64,000 nucleotides of DNA from Dyella sp. C9 (GCF_003332825.1 NZ_QIRF01000001.1:124001-188000), one strand, 5' to 3'. Positions 24,223 through 33,734 are shown, numbered from the stretch's first letter. Numbers and translations: made by a program. The notes: a model not told the origin generated them from the sequence alone.

Positions 24223-26448
24223 ATGAAACGCACGCATCTGAGTCTGGCGATCGGCCTGGCGGTTGGCCTGTCCTGTCTGGCATCGGCACAGGCGCAGGAC
24301 GCGCCGCAGAACAGCAGTTCGGCCACCGCCGCCAAACCGGCGGATGCCAAGCAGCTGGAGGGCGTGAAGGTCACGGCGCGCAAGCGCGAGGAAACCCTGC
24401 AGGACGTGCCGATCGCGGTGAGCGCCTTCACTGCGCAGACGCTGTTCGACCAGAACGTGCAGAACCTGTCGGACCTGCAGGGCAAGGTGCCGTCGCTGCA
24501 GATCTATGCGGCGCGCGGCTCCAACACCACGCTCACCGCCTACCTGCGCGGCATCGGCCAGGCCGACCCGACCTGGGGTTTCGATCCGGCGGTGGGCATC
24601 TACCTCGATGACGTGTACATGGCTCGTCCGCAGGGCACCATGCTGGACGTGTTCGACGTGAACCGCATCGAGGTGCTGCGTGGTCCGCAAGGCACGCTGT
24701 ATGGCAAGAACACCATCGGCGGCGCCATCAAGTACGTGTCCAACCCGTTGCCCACGCAGACCCAGGGCTCGCTGGAGGGCACGGTGGGCACGCACGGCGA
24801 GAAGGACATCAAGGGCGCCATCGGCGGCGCCACCTCCGATGGCGTGTGGCGTGGCCGCATCGCCTACGCCAGCGAGCACAACGACGGCTACGGCAAGGAC
24901 CTGCTCACCGACAGCCGCAACGGCAACAAGAACAGCAACGCCGCGCGCGCCTCGCTGGGCTTTTTTCCCAGCAGCGACTTCAACGCCGAGTTGTCGGTGG
25001 ATGGCCTGCGCGACAACTCCAACCCGCGTGGCGCCAAGATGCTGACGCCCAATTCGTTCGACCCCGGCTATGCGCCGCTGTCGAGCGACTACGACACGCG
25101 CAGCGGCATGGCCCAGCTCAACCACACCACGCTGTGGGGCACCGCGCTGACCCTCAACTGGATCGTGAGCCAGGACTGGACCCTGAAGTCGATCTCGGCC
25201 TATCGCGGTTCCTCGACCGATTCCAACATTGACTTCGACACCTTGCCGCAGGCCATTGCGGACGTGAACGCGGTCTACAAGGATCACCAGTTCAGCCAGG
25301 AATTCCAGGCCAACTACGACAACGGTGGCGCGGTGCACGGCGTGTTTGGCCTGTACTACTTCGACGGCACCGCCAAGGGCGAGATCCACAACATCTTCCT
25401 GGGTTCGCCGCCGTACTACCCGCTGTATTCGCAATACGGCAGCACCGGCGGCAGCATCGGCACCAAGAGCTATGCCGGTTACGGCGACTTCACCTGGGAC
25501 CTCAGTCCGCAGTGGAGCCTGGACGTGGGCCTGCGCTACACCAGCGAGAAGAAGTCGGCGGTGATCCAGAACTACGCGTTCTCCGATGCCACCTTCAGCA
25601 CGCCCATCGCCACGCTGGCCGATTTCTCCGGCTCGCATATTTCGCACAATGCCTCGCCCAAGGTGTCGCTGGACTACGCCGCCACCGACCAGATCAAGCT
25701 GTACGCCAGCTTCAGCCAGGGTTTCCATTCCGGCGGCTACAACATCCGCGCCAACTGCTCGGCCATTCCGGAGTCGTGCCGTCCTATCGCCGACGAGAAG
25801 GTCACCTCGTACGAGCTCGGCAGCAAGATGTCGTTCTTCGACGACTCGCTGATGATGAATACGGCGTTCTTCCACAACGTGTACTCGAACATCCAGCTCT
25901 CGGTGTTCACCTCCTATACGCTGGCCAATGGCACACAGGGCTTCTTCGGCGACTTCACCAATGCCGGCAAGGGCCACATCGACGGCTGGGAAGAGGAGTT
26001 CGCCTGGACCCCGGCGGAGAACTGGACCTTCAGCGGCAACTGGGCCTACCTGCACACCAAGTACACCGACTTCGAAAGCGGCGGCGTCAACATCGCCGAT
26101 ACCCAGCGCTTCACCAACGCGCCGAAGTGGTCCGGCGGCCTGAACCTGGAGCACAGCATTCCGCTGGACAATGGCGGCACGATCAGTGGTCGCATCAACT
26201 ACACCTACCAGACCGGCGTCTATCCGGAAACCACGTTGTCGCCGCTGATCTACCAGTCCGGCTATGGCCTGTGGAATGCCGGCATCATCTGGCAGATCGA
26301 CAAGCCCTGGACGCTGAGCCTGCAAGGCACCAACCTGGCCAACAAGTCGTACCGCACCACCGGCTACAACATCGCCGCGCTCGGCATCGTCACCGGCTTC
26401 TACGGCCCGCCGCGCATGGTCACGCTGTCGGCCCGCTATACCTTCTGA
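24223..26448 (+). CDS. TonB-dependent outer-membrane receptor
   Basis: A 741-residue receptor. It has a signal peptide ending ASAQAQD, then a plug domain opening VTARKREETLQDVPIAVS and containing YLRGIGQADPTWGFDPAVGIYLDDVYMARPQG-type plug sequence and NRIEVLRGPQGTLYGKNTIGG. The beta-barrel follows, closing with VTLSARYTF (terminal aromatic). Receptors of this class are usually labelled siderophore receptors, but many import other large nutrients. It is 21 bases from the PHB depolymerase gene and divergent from a GntP permease, so uptake of 3-hydroxybutyrate oligomers is a reasonable guess. The start at 24223 follows GAGGGGAG and gives a proper signal peptide. Confidence 0.92.
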   Translation: MKRTHLSLAIGLAVGLSCLASAQAQDAPQNSSSATAAKPADAKQLEGVKVTARKREETLQDVPIAVSAFTAQTLFDQNVQNLSDLQGKVPSLQIYAARGSNTTLTAYLRGIGQADPTWGFDPAVGIYLDDVYMARPQGTMLDVFDVNRIEVLRGPQGTLYGKNTIGGAIKYVSNPLPTQTQGSLEGTVGTHGEKDIKGAIGGATSDGVWRGRIAYASEHNDGYGKDLLTDSRNGNKNSNAARASLGFFPSSDFNAELSVDGLRDNSNPRGAKMLTPNSFDPGYAPLSSDYDTRSGMAQLNHTTLWGTALTLNWIVSQDWTLKSISAYRGSSTDSNIDFDTLPQAIADVNAVYKDHQFSQEFQANYDNGGAVHGVFGLYYFDGTAKGEIHNIFLGSPPYYPLYSQYGSTGGSIGTKSYAGYGDFTWDLSPQWSLDVGLRYTSEKKSAVIQNYAFSDATFSTPIATLADFSGSHISHNASPKVSLDYAATDQIKLYASFSQGFHSGGYNIRANCSAIPESCRPIADEKVTSYELGSKMSFFDDSLMMNTAFFHNVYSNIQLSVFTSYTLANGTQGFFGDFTNAGKGHIDGWEEEFAWTPAENWTFSGNWAYLHTKYTDFESGGVNIADTQRFTNAPKWSGGLNLEHSIPLDNGGTISGRINYTYQTGVYPETTLSPLIYQSGYGLWNAGIIWQIDKPWTLSLQGTNLANKSYRTTGYNIAALGIVTGFYGPPRMVTLSARYTF

Positions 26449-26469
26449 TCCACTTCCAAGGAGAGTCCC

Positions 26470-27486
26470 ATGCGATGCTGGTCCAGCCTGATGGGGGGTT
26501 TGTTGATGCTGGCAGGCACCGCATGGGCCGCCGATGCGCCCCTGCCGGCGCTGAAGCTCGACCCGTCGCGGGTGGCCGTGGCGGGCCTGTCTTCAGGGGC
26601 CTACATGGCCACGCAGGCCCAGTTGGCGTACCCGGAGCTGTTTCCGTCGGCGGCACTGGTGGCCGGCGGTCCGTTCGGTTGCTCGGCTGGGCGGCTCGAC
26701 CTGGCGTTGAGCACGTGCATGAAGGGCGCGCCCGAACCCGACCCTGCGGCCTTGGTGGCCAAGGCCAGGCAGCGTTCGAAGGCAGGTGAACTGGGTTCGC
26801 TGCAGGCACTCGCGCATGGGAAGGTGTACCTGTTGCACGGCAAGGACGATACGGTGGTGGCACCGGTGGTGGCCGAGTCCGCAGCGCGCTTCTACACCTT
26901 GCTGCGCGATAGCGATCCCGCGCTCAAGGGATTACAAGTGCATGACGACGGCGGGCGCGCCTTCGCGCACAACTTGCCGATTGCCGCCAGCGGCGATGAT
27001 TGCGAGAAGTCGGTATCGCCGTACCTGGGCCACTGCAACTTCGATGCAGCGGGCGAGATTTTCGCCCAGCTCTATGGCCCGCCCGCGCATGCCGCCAGGG
27101 AGGCGAAGGGCGAGCTGCGTCGCTTCAACCAGGATACCTATCGTCCCGACGGTGCCGATGCGTTTCTCGCGCCCTCCGGTTACGTTTACCTGCCACCCGA
27201 CTGCCTGGCAGGCAAGCGCTGCGGACTGCTGGTGGCGTTTCATGGCTGCAAGCAGAACGCGGATGCGGTGGGCGAGGCCTTCGTGAAGGACGCCGGCTTC
27301 AATCGCTGGGCCGACGCCTACGATGTCGCCGTCCTGTATCCTCAAACCCGCGCGAGTACCGCGCCCTTGAATCCGCAGGCATGCTGGGACTGGTGGGGAT
27401 ATTCCGGCGACAACTACGACAGCCGCCAGGGCGTTCAATTGCGCTGGCTGGTCGATGCCGTTCGCGCGATGGGCTTGCCTCATTGA
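26470..27486 (+). CDS. Exported poly(3-hydroxybutyrate) depolymerase, type-2 catalytic domain
   Basis: A 338-residue esterase with a signal peptide (LLMLAGTAWAA). The lipase box AGLSSGAYM (Ser41) lies near the N-terminus, the likely Asp in HGKDDTVVAP, the likely His in YLGHCNFDAAGE, and the oxyanion motif VAFHGCKQN comes late. This order (lipase box first, HGC oxyanion motif last) is that of type-2, circularly permuted PHB depolymerase domains. There is no linker or substrate-binding domain, so it may act on soluble or amorphous material or in the periplasm. AAGGAG precedes the ATG, and the gene follows the TonB receptor by 21 bases in one operon. Confidence 0.87.
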   Translation: MRCWSSLMGGLLMLAGTAWAADAPLPALKLDPSRVAVAGLSSGAYMATQAQLAYPELFPSAALVAGGPFGCSAGRLDLALSTCMKGAPEPDPAALVAKARQRSKAGELGSLQALAHGKVYLLHGKDDTVVAPVVAESAARFYTLLRDSDPALKGLQVHDDGGRAFAHNLPIAASGDDCEKSVSPYLGHCNFDAAGEIFAQLYGPPAHAAREAKGELRRFNQDTYRPDGADAFLAPSGYVYLPPDCLAGKRCGLLVAFHGCKQNADAVGEAFVKDAGFNRWADAYDVAVLYPQTRASTAPLNPQACWDWWGYSGDNYDSRQGVQLRWLVDAVRAMGLPH

Positions 27487-27490
27487 TCAC

Positions 27491-27656
27491 ACCCTCTCCC
27501 ATGTGGGGGAGGGGTTGGGGTGAGGATCGGGTGCTTGTGGCGGAGCTCGAGCGCCGCGAACGGTGTCGCCGCGTGTCCAAGTTGGGCGCCGCCAGGAATG
27601 GAACGCTGGGGCCAGCCCGGCCCCTCACCCCCGTCTTCTTTCCAGAGGGGAGAGGG
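27491..27656. repeat. REP-like inverted pair, family C
   Basis: A left arm beginning ACCCTCTCCC and ending GGGGTTGGGGTGAGG (27491-27525) is mirrored by a right arm CCCCTCACCC...AGGGGAGAGGG (27621-27656). Each arm is itself palindromic. It fills the 184-base gap between the depolymerase and kinase genes and may separate their transcripts. This is a third repeat family, distinct from A and B. Confidence 0.75.
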
Positions 27657-27670
27657 CGCGACGTTTCTGC

Positions 27671-30600
27671 ATGCTGACCGCCAGCTCCATTACCGCCGCC
27701 GCACTGATCTGGCTGGGTCTGTTGTTCGGCGTGGCCTTGATCGGCGAGCGGCGCCCGGCCTTGTTCGAGCGTCGCTGGGCCATCGTCTACGCGTTGTCGC
27801 TGGCCATCCACTGCACCTCGTGGACCTTCTATGGCACGGTTACCCAGGCCAGTCGCTCCGGCTGGTGGCTGCCGCCCACCTTCGTCGGCGCCATCCTGAT
27901 GTACGTGTTCGCCATCGGCATACTGCGGCGGCTGGTGGCGCTGGCGCGTGACTACAACGCAGGCTCGCTGGCCGACCTGATCGCCGTGCGGCTGGGGCGG
28001 CATACCGGGCTGGCCGCCCTGGTGACCGTGGTAGTGCTGATCGGCATCGTGCCGTACATCGCCCTGCAGCTGAAGGCGGTGGCGATGAGCTATGGCATGC
28101 TCAGCCGTGGCCAGCTGTCCGAGGCTGATCCGTGGCAGGACAGCGCACTGTACGTCGCGCTGCTGATGGCCTTGTTCGCCATGCTGTTCGGCACGCGTCG
28201 CGCTTCGGCCATGGCGCACAACCGCGGCCTGGTGCTGGCGATGGCGTTCGAGTCGCTGTTCAAGCTGGGTGCCATGCTGGCGCTGGGCACGCTGGTGCTG
28301 GCGCCGGGCAGCCGTCACCTGATGCAAGGTGCGGCGAGCCAGCACGACAGCACCGGCTTTCCCGCGCTGATCCTGCTCGGTGCATTGGCCATGTTCACGC
28401 TGCCGCACCAGTTCCATGCCGGCGTGGTGGAGTGCCGCGATGGCAAGCACCTGCGCACGGCGCGCTGGCTGTTTCCGCTGTACATGCTGCTGATCTCGCT
28501 GCCGATCCTGCCGCTGGCGCGGCTGGGCGATGCGTGGTTGGGGCCGGGTGGCGTGCCATCCGATCTCTACGTGCTGGCCTTGCCGCTGGCGCGCGACCAG
28601 CACGGGCTGGCGCTGCTGGCTTTCCTCGGCGGCCTGAGCGCAGCCACCAGCATGGTGGTGGTGGCGACGCTGGCGCTCAGCCTGATGATCGTCAACCATT
28701 TCATCGCGCCCTTGCGCGTGCGCGCAGGCTGGGGCCGCGACGAACAGGGCGACCTGCGCGGCGAAGTGCTCAACCAGCGCCGCATGGCGATCCTCGCGGT
28801 GATCCTGCTGGCCTGGGGTTACAGTCGGGTGCTGGCGCGCAACGATGCGCTGGCCGACATCGGCGCGATCTCCTTCTCGGCACTGGCCGGCCTGGCGCCG
28901 GCGCTGCTGGCGGCGGTGTACCGGCCGCAGCTGGGGGCGCGAGCGGTGGCGGCGGGCCTCGCCGTGGGCACCTTGGTATGGCTGTACGTGCTGCTGCCGT
29001 CGATAGAGCCGCATGGGCCGGCCTGGTGGCATGCGGGGCCGTTCGGCTGGTCGTGGTTGTCGCCGGATGGCTTGCTTGGACTGGACGACTGGAGCCGGCT
29101 GGGGCGCGCGGTGGTGCTCAGCCTGGTGGCCAATGTCACCACCATGTTCGTCGTGGCCAGCTCGCGTTTTGGCCGGGCGCCACGATCGGCCAGCATGGGG
29201 GACATCGGCCTGGCGGAGTTGCGCGCGCTGGCCACGCGTTTCCTGCCGCCGGACCGGGTCGCGCACCTGTTCGCCGATGCGCCGGCCAGCGGCGTGGCCG
29301 GCAGTGCACGCATCGCGGCGGTGGAGCATGAACTGGCGGCGGTGATCGGTGCATCCTCCGCGCGCCTGCTGCTTGAAGTGATGCGCCAGCAGCGACGAGA
29401 GGAGTTCGACACGGTGGCCGCCATCGTGGGCGAGGCGGCGCAGGACCTGCGCTTCAACCAGCGCGTGCTGGAAGCGGCTCTAGAAAACATGAGCCAGGGC
29501 ATCTGCGTGGTGGATGCCGAGCTGCGCCTGGTGGCGTGGAACAGCCGCTACGCGAGCCTGTTCGGCTATCCCGTCGAGCTGCTGCAAGTAGGGCGGCCGG
29601 TGGCCGATCTCACGCGCCACAACATCGAGCGCGGCATGGTAGGGCCGGGAGAAACGGAATCGCGCGTGCAGCAGCGGCTGACGCACATGCGTGCGGGCAC
29701 GCGGCACCTGTCCGAGCGTCGCTTTCCCGATGGCACCATCGTGGAGATCCGCGGCAATCCGATGCCGGGCGGCGGTTTCGTGGCCACGTTCACTGACGTC
29801 ACCGCATTCCGCCGCGCCGAGGAGGCGCTCAAGCGCGCCAACGAAACGCTGGAGCTGCGGGTAGAGGAGCGCACCCACGCGCTGGCCGCCGCCACCGCCG
29901 ATGCGCAACGGGCCAACGAAGCCAAGAGCCGCTTCCTCGCCGCCGTGAGCCACGACCTGATGCAGCCGTTGCATGCCGCGCAATTGTTCGCCCACACGTT
30001 GGCCGAGCGCGACAGCGACGGCGCCACCGCACGCCACCTGCACGGTGCGCTGGCGGCTACGGAAGGGCTGCTGGCCGGCCTGCTCGACATGGCGCGCCTT
30101 GAGGCTGGGCGCCTGCAGGCGCAGCCGCGCGACTTCGCCCTGGCCGATGTGCTTGGCCCGCTGGCGGCGGAGTTCCGCGTGATGGCAGCCGATCGCGGCG
30201 TGCGCTTCGACGTGGTCGCCAACCGGCAATGGGTGCATTCCGATCCGCAGCTGCTGCGCCGCGTGCTGCAGAACTTCCTGTCCAACGCGTTGCGCTATGC
30301 GGAGCACGGGCGCGTGCTGCTGGGCGTGCGTCGCCAGGGCGCTCGCCTGCAATTGCAGGTCTGGGACAACGGGCCTGGCATCGTGCCTGGCGAACAGCGT
30401 TTCATCTTCGACGAGTTCCGGCGTGGCAGCGCCTCGGGCGGGCAGGGGCTGGGCCTGGGCTTGTCGATCGCGCAACGCATGGCCGCGTTGCTGGGTCATC
30501 CGATCAGCCTGCGCTCATGGCCGGGCAAGGGCAGTGTGTTCGAACTGGTGGTGCCGCGGGCGCTGGCCCACGCACCGGCACCGGCGGGCTTGATCGAACC

Positions 30601-30973
30601 GCAGCCCTTGCCGTCGGGCCGTGCGCTGGTGCTCGACAACGAGCCGGCAGCGTTGTCCGCGCTGAGCGCACTGCTCGGCAACTGGGGCTGGCAGGTGCAT
30701 GCGGCGCGCACGCTGGAACAGGCGCAGGCCGCGCCATGGCAACCGGACGTGCATATCTTCGATTACCACCTCGATGGCGGATGCACTGGGCTCGACGTGC
30801 TGCAGGCACTGGGCGAGTCTGCGCGCACGGTACCCACCGTGATCCTCACCGCGGACCGCGATGGCGACCTGCGCCAGCGTCTGCTCGATCATGGACTGGG
30901 CGTGCTGTACAAGCCGCTCAAGCCGCTGGCGTTGCGGCAGCTGTTGCAGCGCGTGACTGCGGCGCGCTGCTGA
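27671..30973 (+). CDS. Transporter-like hybrid sensor kinase (CrbS/MxtR type)
   Basis: A 1100-residue hybrid kinase. The first about 500 residues form a sodium/solute-symporter-like domain with about 13 membrane segments (HCTSWTFYGTVTQASRSGWW, FLGGLSAATSMVVVATLALS). A PAS domain follows (about 598-710, LENMSQGICVVDAELRLVAWN), then a short coiled coil, HisKA with AAVSHDLMQPLHAAQ (His761), an ATPase domain (FLSNALRYA, WDNGPGIVPG, GLGLGLSIAQRMA) and a C-terminal receiver (983-1095, Asp1031 in IFDYHLDGG). This is the CrbS/MxtR layout, where the kinase pairs with a LuxR-type regulator to control acetate/acetyl-CoA metabolism. The start at 27671 matches the first membrane segment. The partner gene is convergent and ends 5 bases away. 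Confidence 0.9.
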   Translation: MLTASSITAAALIWLGLLFGVALIGERRPALFERRWAIVYALSLAIHCTSWTFYGTVTQASRSGWWLPPTFVGAILMYVFAIGILRRLVALARDYNAGSLADLIAVRLGRHTGLAALVTVVVLIGIVPYIALQLKAVAMSYGMLSRGQLSEADPWQDSALYVALLMALFAMLFGTRRASAMAHNRGLVLAMAFESLFKLGAMLALGTLVLAPGSRHLMQGAASQHDSTGFPALILLGALAMFTLPHQFHAGVVECRDGKHLRTARWLFPLYMLLISLPILPLARLGDAWLGPGGVPSDLYVLALPLARDQHGLALLAFLGGLSAATSMVVVATLALSLMIVNHFIAPLRVRAGWGRDEQGDLRGEVLNQRRMAILAVILLAWGYSRVLARNDALADIGAISFSALAGLAPALLAAVYRPQLGARAVAAGLAVGTLVWLYVLLPSIEPHGPAWWHAGPFGWSWLSPDGLLGLDDWSRLGRAVVLSLVANVTTMFVVASSRFGRAPRSASMGDIGLAELRALATRFLPPDRVAHLFADAPASGVAGSARIAAVEHELAAVIGASSARLLLEVMRQQRREEFDTVAAIVGEAAQDLRFNQRVLEAALENMSQGICVVDAELRLVAWNSRYASLFGYPVELLQVGRPVADLTRHNIERGMVGPGETESRVQQRLTHMRAGTRHLSERRFPDGTIVEIRGNPMPGGGFVATFTDVTAFRRAEEALKRANETLELRVEERTHALAAATADAQRANEAKSRFLAAVSHDLMQPLHAAQLFAHTLAERDSDGATARHLHGALAATEGLLAGLLDMARLEAGRLQAQPRDFALADVLGPLAAEFRVMAADRGVRFDVVANRQWVHSDPQLLRRVLQNFLSNALRYAEHGRVLLGVRRQGARLQLQVWDNGPGIVPGEQRFIFDEFRRGSASGGQGLGLGLSIAQRMAALLGHPISLRSWPGKGSVFELVVPRALAHAPAPAGLIEPQPLPSGRALVLDNEPAALSALSALLGNWGWQVHAARTLEQAQAAPWQPDVHIFDYHLDGGCTGLDVLQALGESARTVPTVILTADRDGDLRQRLLDHGLGVLYKPLKPLALRQLLQRVTAARC

Positions 30974-30978
30974 GGGCG

Positions 30979-31635
30979 CTACAGGCGCACGCCTTCACTC
31001 AGTTCCAGCGAGCGCAGCAATACGCCGGCCTGCGTGCGATTGCGCACGCCGAGCTTCTCGAAGATCGCCGTCACATGGGCCTTGACGGTGCGCTCCTGGA
31101 TGGTCAGGCGATCAGCGATCTGCTTGTTGAGCAAGCCTTCGCCGAGCAATGCCAGCACGCGGTACTGCTGTTCGGTCAGCCGTGCCAGGCGGCCGGCCAG
31201 GTCGACATCCACCGGATCGACGGGCAGCGCCGCCACCGCTCGCGCCAGCTCCGGCGGCAGCCAGTTGCCGCAGTCGAGCACGCTGCGGATGGCCTGGGCG
31301 ATTTCGGCCGGGCTGGCGCTCTTGGGGATGAAACCGGCGGCGCCATGGTCGAGCGCGCGACGCACCGTGCGTGGTTCGTCATGCGCCGACACCACCAGCA
31401 CAGCCACGGACGCGAACTGGCCGCGCAGCGTGGCGAGCCCGGACAGGCCCTGGCTGCCGGGCATGTGCAGATCCAGCAGCACCAGGTCGATGTCCGGATC
31501 GGCCGACAGGGATTCCAGCGCACTGGCCAGGTCGGCCGCTTCCATCACGTCGCAGTCGCCAACGCTTTCGCGCGCGGCCTGACGCAATGCAGCACGGAAT
31601 AGGGGGTGATCGTCGGCGATGAGCAGGCGTGTCAT
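30979..31635 (-). CDS. LuxR/NarL-family response regulator (CrbR/ErdR-like)
   Basis: A 218-residue regulator. The receiver has acidic pair DD at 8-9, phosphoacceptor Asp55 in LVLLDLHMPG and Lys in GFIPKSASP. The C-terminal LuxR helix-turn-helix reads LTEQQYRVLALLGEGLLNKQIADRL and TVKAHVTAIFEKLGVRNRTQA. This HTH closely resembles the CrbR/ErdR/AgmR group that partners transporter-like kinases such as the one next door. It is convergent with the kinase and divergent from the oligomer-hydrolase gene, so it may control the PHB locus; that link is inferred from position. The start at 31635 is chosen because receiver domains begin at this point. Confidence 0.9.
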   Translation of the reverse strand: MTRLLIADDHPLFRAALRQAARESVGDCDVMEAADLASALESLSADPDIDLVLLDLHMPGSQGLSGLATLRGQFASVAVLVVSAHDEPRTVRRALDHGAAGFIPKSASPAEIAQAIRSVLDCGNWLPPELARAVAALPVDPVDVDLAGRLARLTEQQYRVLALLGEGLLNKQIADRLTIQERTVKAHVTAIFEKLGVRNRTQAGVLLRSLELSEGVRL

Positions 31636-31766
31636 GGCCGCTGACGTTAGCGATGACGAAGGCCCGCGTCGAGTTCGGGAAGTCATGACGTCACCTGACG
31701 ACGACTGCCACTGTGCTGGACTTTCGTACGATGGCAGGGGCCCTCCCGATTGTTATGGTGGCGGGC

Positions 31767-33626
31767 ATGACCAATCGATCTTTCCGATGGATGTTGTGGA
31801 TGGCGCCCTTGCTCGCGTCATGCAGCACCGCGCCAGCGCCCAAGGAGTCCGGCATGTCCACCCCCGATTTCGTGCGCGGAGAAGTGCGCATCACCGAGCA
31901 CCGGGGTGATGACGACCTGCTCAGCGCGGGCCTGGGCCTGTCCGGGTTGGCTGGCAGTCCCGCGGCGTTCGCCAATCCGCAGGCACCCACGCCGGCCGAA
32001 TTGCGGCGGCGTGCGATCCAGACCAGCTGGAAGGGCATTGCCGATCTGGGCGCGCTGGGCGGTTACGGGAAGGTGTATGGTGCCGTGCCGATGGTGCCCG
32101 GGCGTGAGTACCAGGCGTTTGCCTGGATTCCCGGCGCGCATTCGCCGCATCGCGTGCTGCTGCAGGTGCCCGATCATTTCGATGCAAGCCGGCGTTGCCT
32201 GGTGGTGACGGCCTCCTCGGGTTCGCGCGGCATCTATGGTGCCATTGCCTTGGCCGGTGCCTGGGGTCTGCCCCGCGGTTGCGCGGTGGCCTATACCGAC
32301 AAGGGCACGGGGGCGGGCTATTTCGATCCGGCCGACCACACCGGTGTGGCGCTGGATGGCACGCGCGCGAGGCGCGGCAGCACGACATTGGAATTCGAGC
32401 CCGCGGCGGGCGGCGAGTACCTGGGCATCAAGCATGCGCACTCGGGTGACAACCCGGAGGCCGATTGGGGACGACACGTGCTCCAGGCGGCGCAATTCGG
32501 CCTGGCCATGCTCGATCGCGCGTTCCCGGATCAGGCACCGTTCACGGCACAGAACACCCGCATCATTGCCACCGGTCTGTCCAATGGCGGTGGTGCCGTG
32601 CTGCAGGCGGCCGGGCTGGACGACCAGCATCTGCTCGCCGGCGTGGTGGCATTGGAGCCCAACGTTCGCGTGCCCGGGCATGGGCGAGCCCTGTTCGACT
32701 ACGCCACCGAGGCTTCGCTCTGGCTGCCCTGCGCGCTGGCCGACGAGCGCTTCGCACAGGTGCCGATGGCGCGCACGCCGCAGGGCGAGGTGCCTCCGGC
32801 CTGGGCACAGCGCTGTCATCAGCTGCATGAGCGGGGATTGGTGAACGGGCCGCACGTGGGCCAGCAGGCAGCCCAGGCGGTGGAGCATCTGAAGGCCGGC
32901 GGGTGGACCGAGCAGGCGCTGGCCACCGCGGCCTCGTCCACGGCGCTCGACCTGTGGCGCGCGATCACCGCAGCGTATGCGTCGGCATACATGCGCAAGG
33001 GGCCCGATGACATGCCCTGCGGCTTCCACTACGCGGCCACCGGCGCCCATGGCGCGCCGGGCGTGGCGCCGGAAACGGTGCGGGCCGGTTGGTGGGCCGA
33101 TGCCTCGGGCATTCCTCCCGGCAACGGCATTGGCCTGTTTGGCGGTACGGACCACACGGCCGATCCCACCCTGCAGGGCGCGTGGTGCCTGCGTGCGCTG
33201 TGGGAGGACACCGATCCCAGCACCCAGGCGCTGCGCGACGGCGTGGCCGCGACGACGGTAAAACTGCCGCGCCCCAGCCTGCCGCTGTGGGTGGTGCACG
33301 GCGCATCCGACGGCCTGCTGCCGACCTCGTTCACCTCCGAGCCCTATGTGGATTGGCTGCGCAGCAACGGCGGGCATCCGCTGTACTGGAAGGTGCCACA
33401 CGCCCAGCATTTCGATGCCTTCCTCGCGTTGCCCGGCTTTGGCGACCAGCACGTGCCGTTGCTGCCCTATGGCTATGCGGCGCTGGACCGCTTGTGGGCG
33501 CATATCTACGACGGCGCGCCGTGGCCGACGGTCGTGCCCACCCCGGTTGCACAGCCCAGGGGCGCGGGCCCGCTGGCACCCGCAGCGCTGGACTTGCCGG
33601 CGCCCTGGACTGCCGGGCCTGGTTGA
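31767..33626 (+). CDS. D-(-)-3-hydroxybutyrate oligomer hydrolase, lipoprotein
   Basis: A 619-residue enzyme of the 3HB-oligomer hydrolase family, which splits short 3-hydroxybutyrate oligomers to monomers after PHB depolymerase. Family stretches include LVVTASSGSRGIYGAI, AVAYTDKGTGAGYFD, the nucleophile motif IIATGLSNGGGAVLQAA (Ser272) and PLWVVHGASDGLLPTSF with a later HAQHFDAFLALPGFG (catalytic His). The N-terminus MLWMAPLLASCS ends in a lipobox (LASC), so it is predicted to be a lipoprotein, unlike freely secreted or cytoplasmic homologues. A GGTGG site precedes the ATG at 31767. It stands divergent from the response-regulator gene. Confidence 0.9.
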   Translation: MTNRSFRWMLWMAPLLASCSTAPAPKESGMSTPDFVRGEVRITEHRGDDDLLSAGLGLSGLAGSPAAFANPQAPTPAELRRRAIQTSWKGIADLGALGGYGKVYGAVPMVPGREYQAFAWIPGAHSPHRVLLQVPDHFDASRRCLVVTASSGSRGIYGAIALAGAWGLPRGCAVAYTDKGTGAGYFDPADHTGVALDGTRARRGSTTLEFEPAAGGEYLGIKHAHSGDNPEADWGRHVLQAAQFGLAMLDRAFPDQAPFTAQNTRIIATGLSNGGGAVLQAAGLDDQHLLAGVVALEPNVRVPGHGRALFDYATEASLWLPCALADERFAQVPMARTPQGEVPPAWAQRCHQLHERGLVNGPHVGQQAAQAVEHLKAGGWTEQALATAASSTALDLWRAITAAYASAYMRKGPDDMPCGFHYAATGAHGAPGVAPETVRAGWWADASGIPPGNGIGLFGGTDHTADPTLQGAWCLRALWEDTDPSTQALRDGVAATTVKLPRPSLPLWVVHGASDGLLPTSFTSEPYVDWLRSNGGHPLYWKVPHAQHFDAFLALPGFGDQHVPLLPYGYAALDRLWAHIYDGAPWPTVVPTPVAQPRGAGPLAPAALDLPAPWTAGPG

Positions 33627-33734
33627 GCCCGGGTTTTCGCGACGGGTACCTGCAGATCACGCCAGCTGGAGTATCCTTGCCGGCCCGCAGGGCGCCCGCT
33701 TGCTGCACCTTGCCTTTGTGAACAAGGACTTCCG

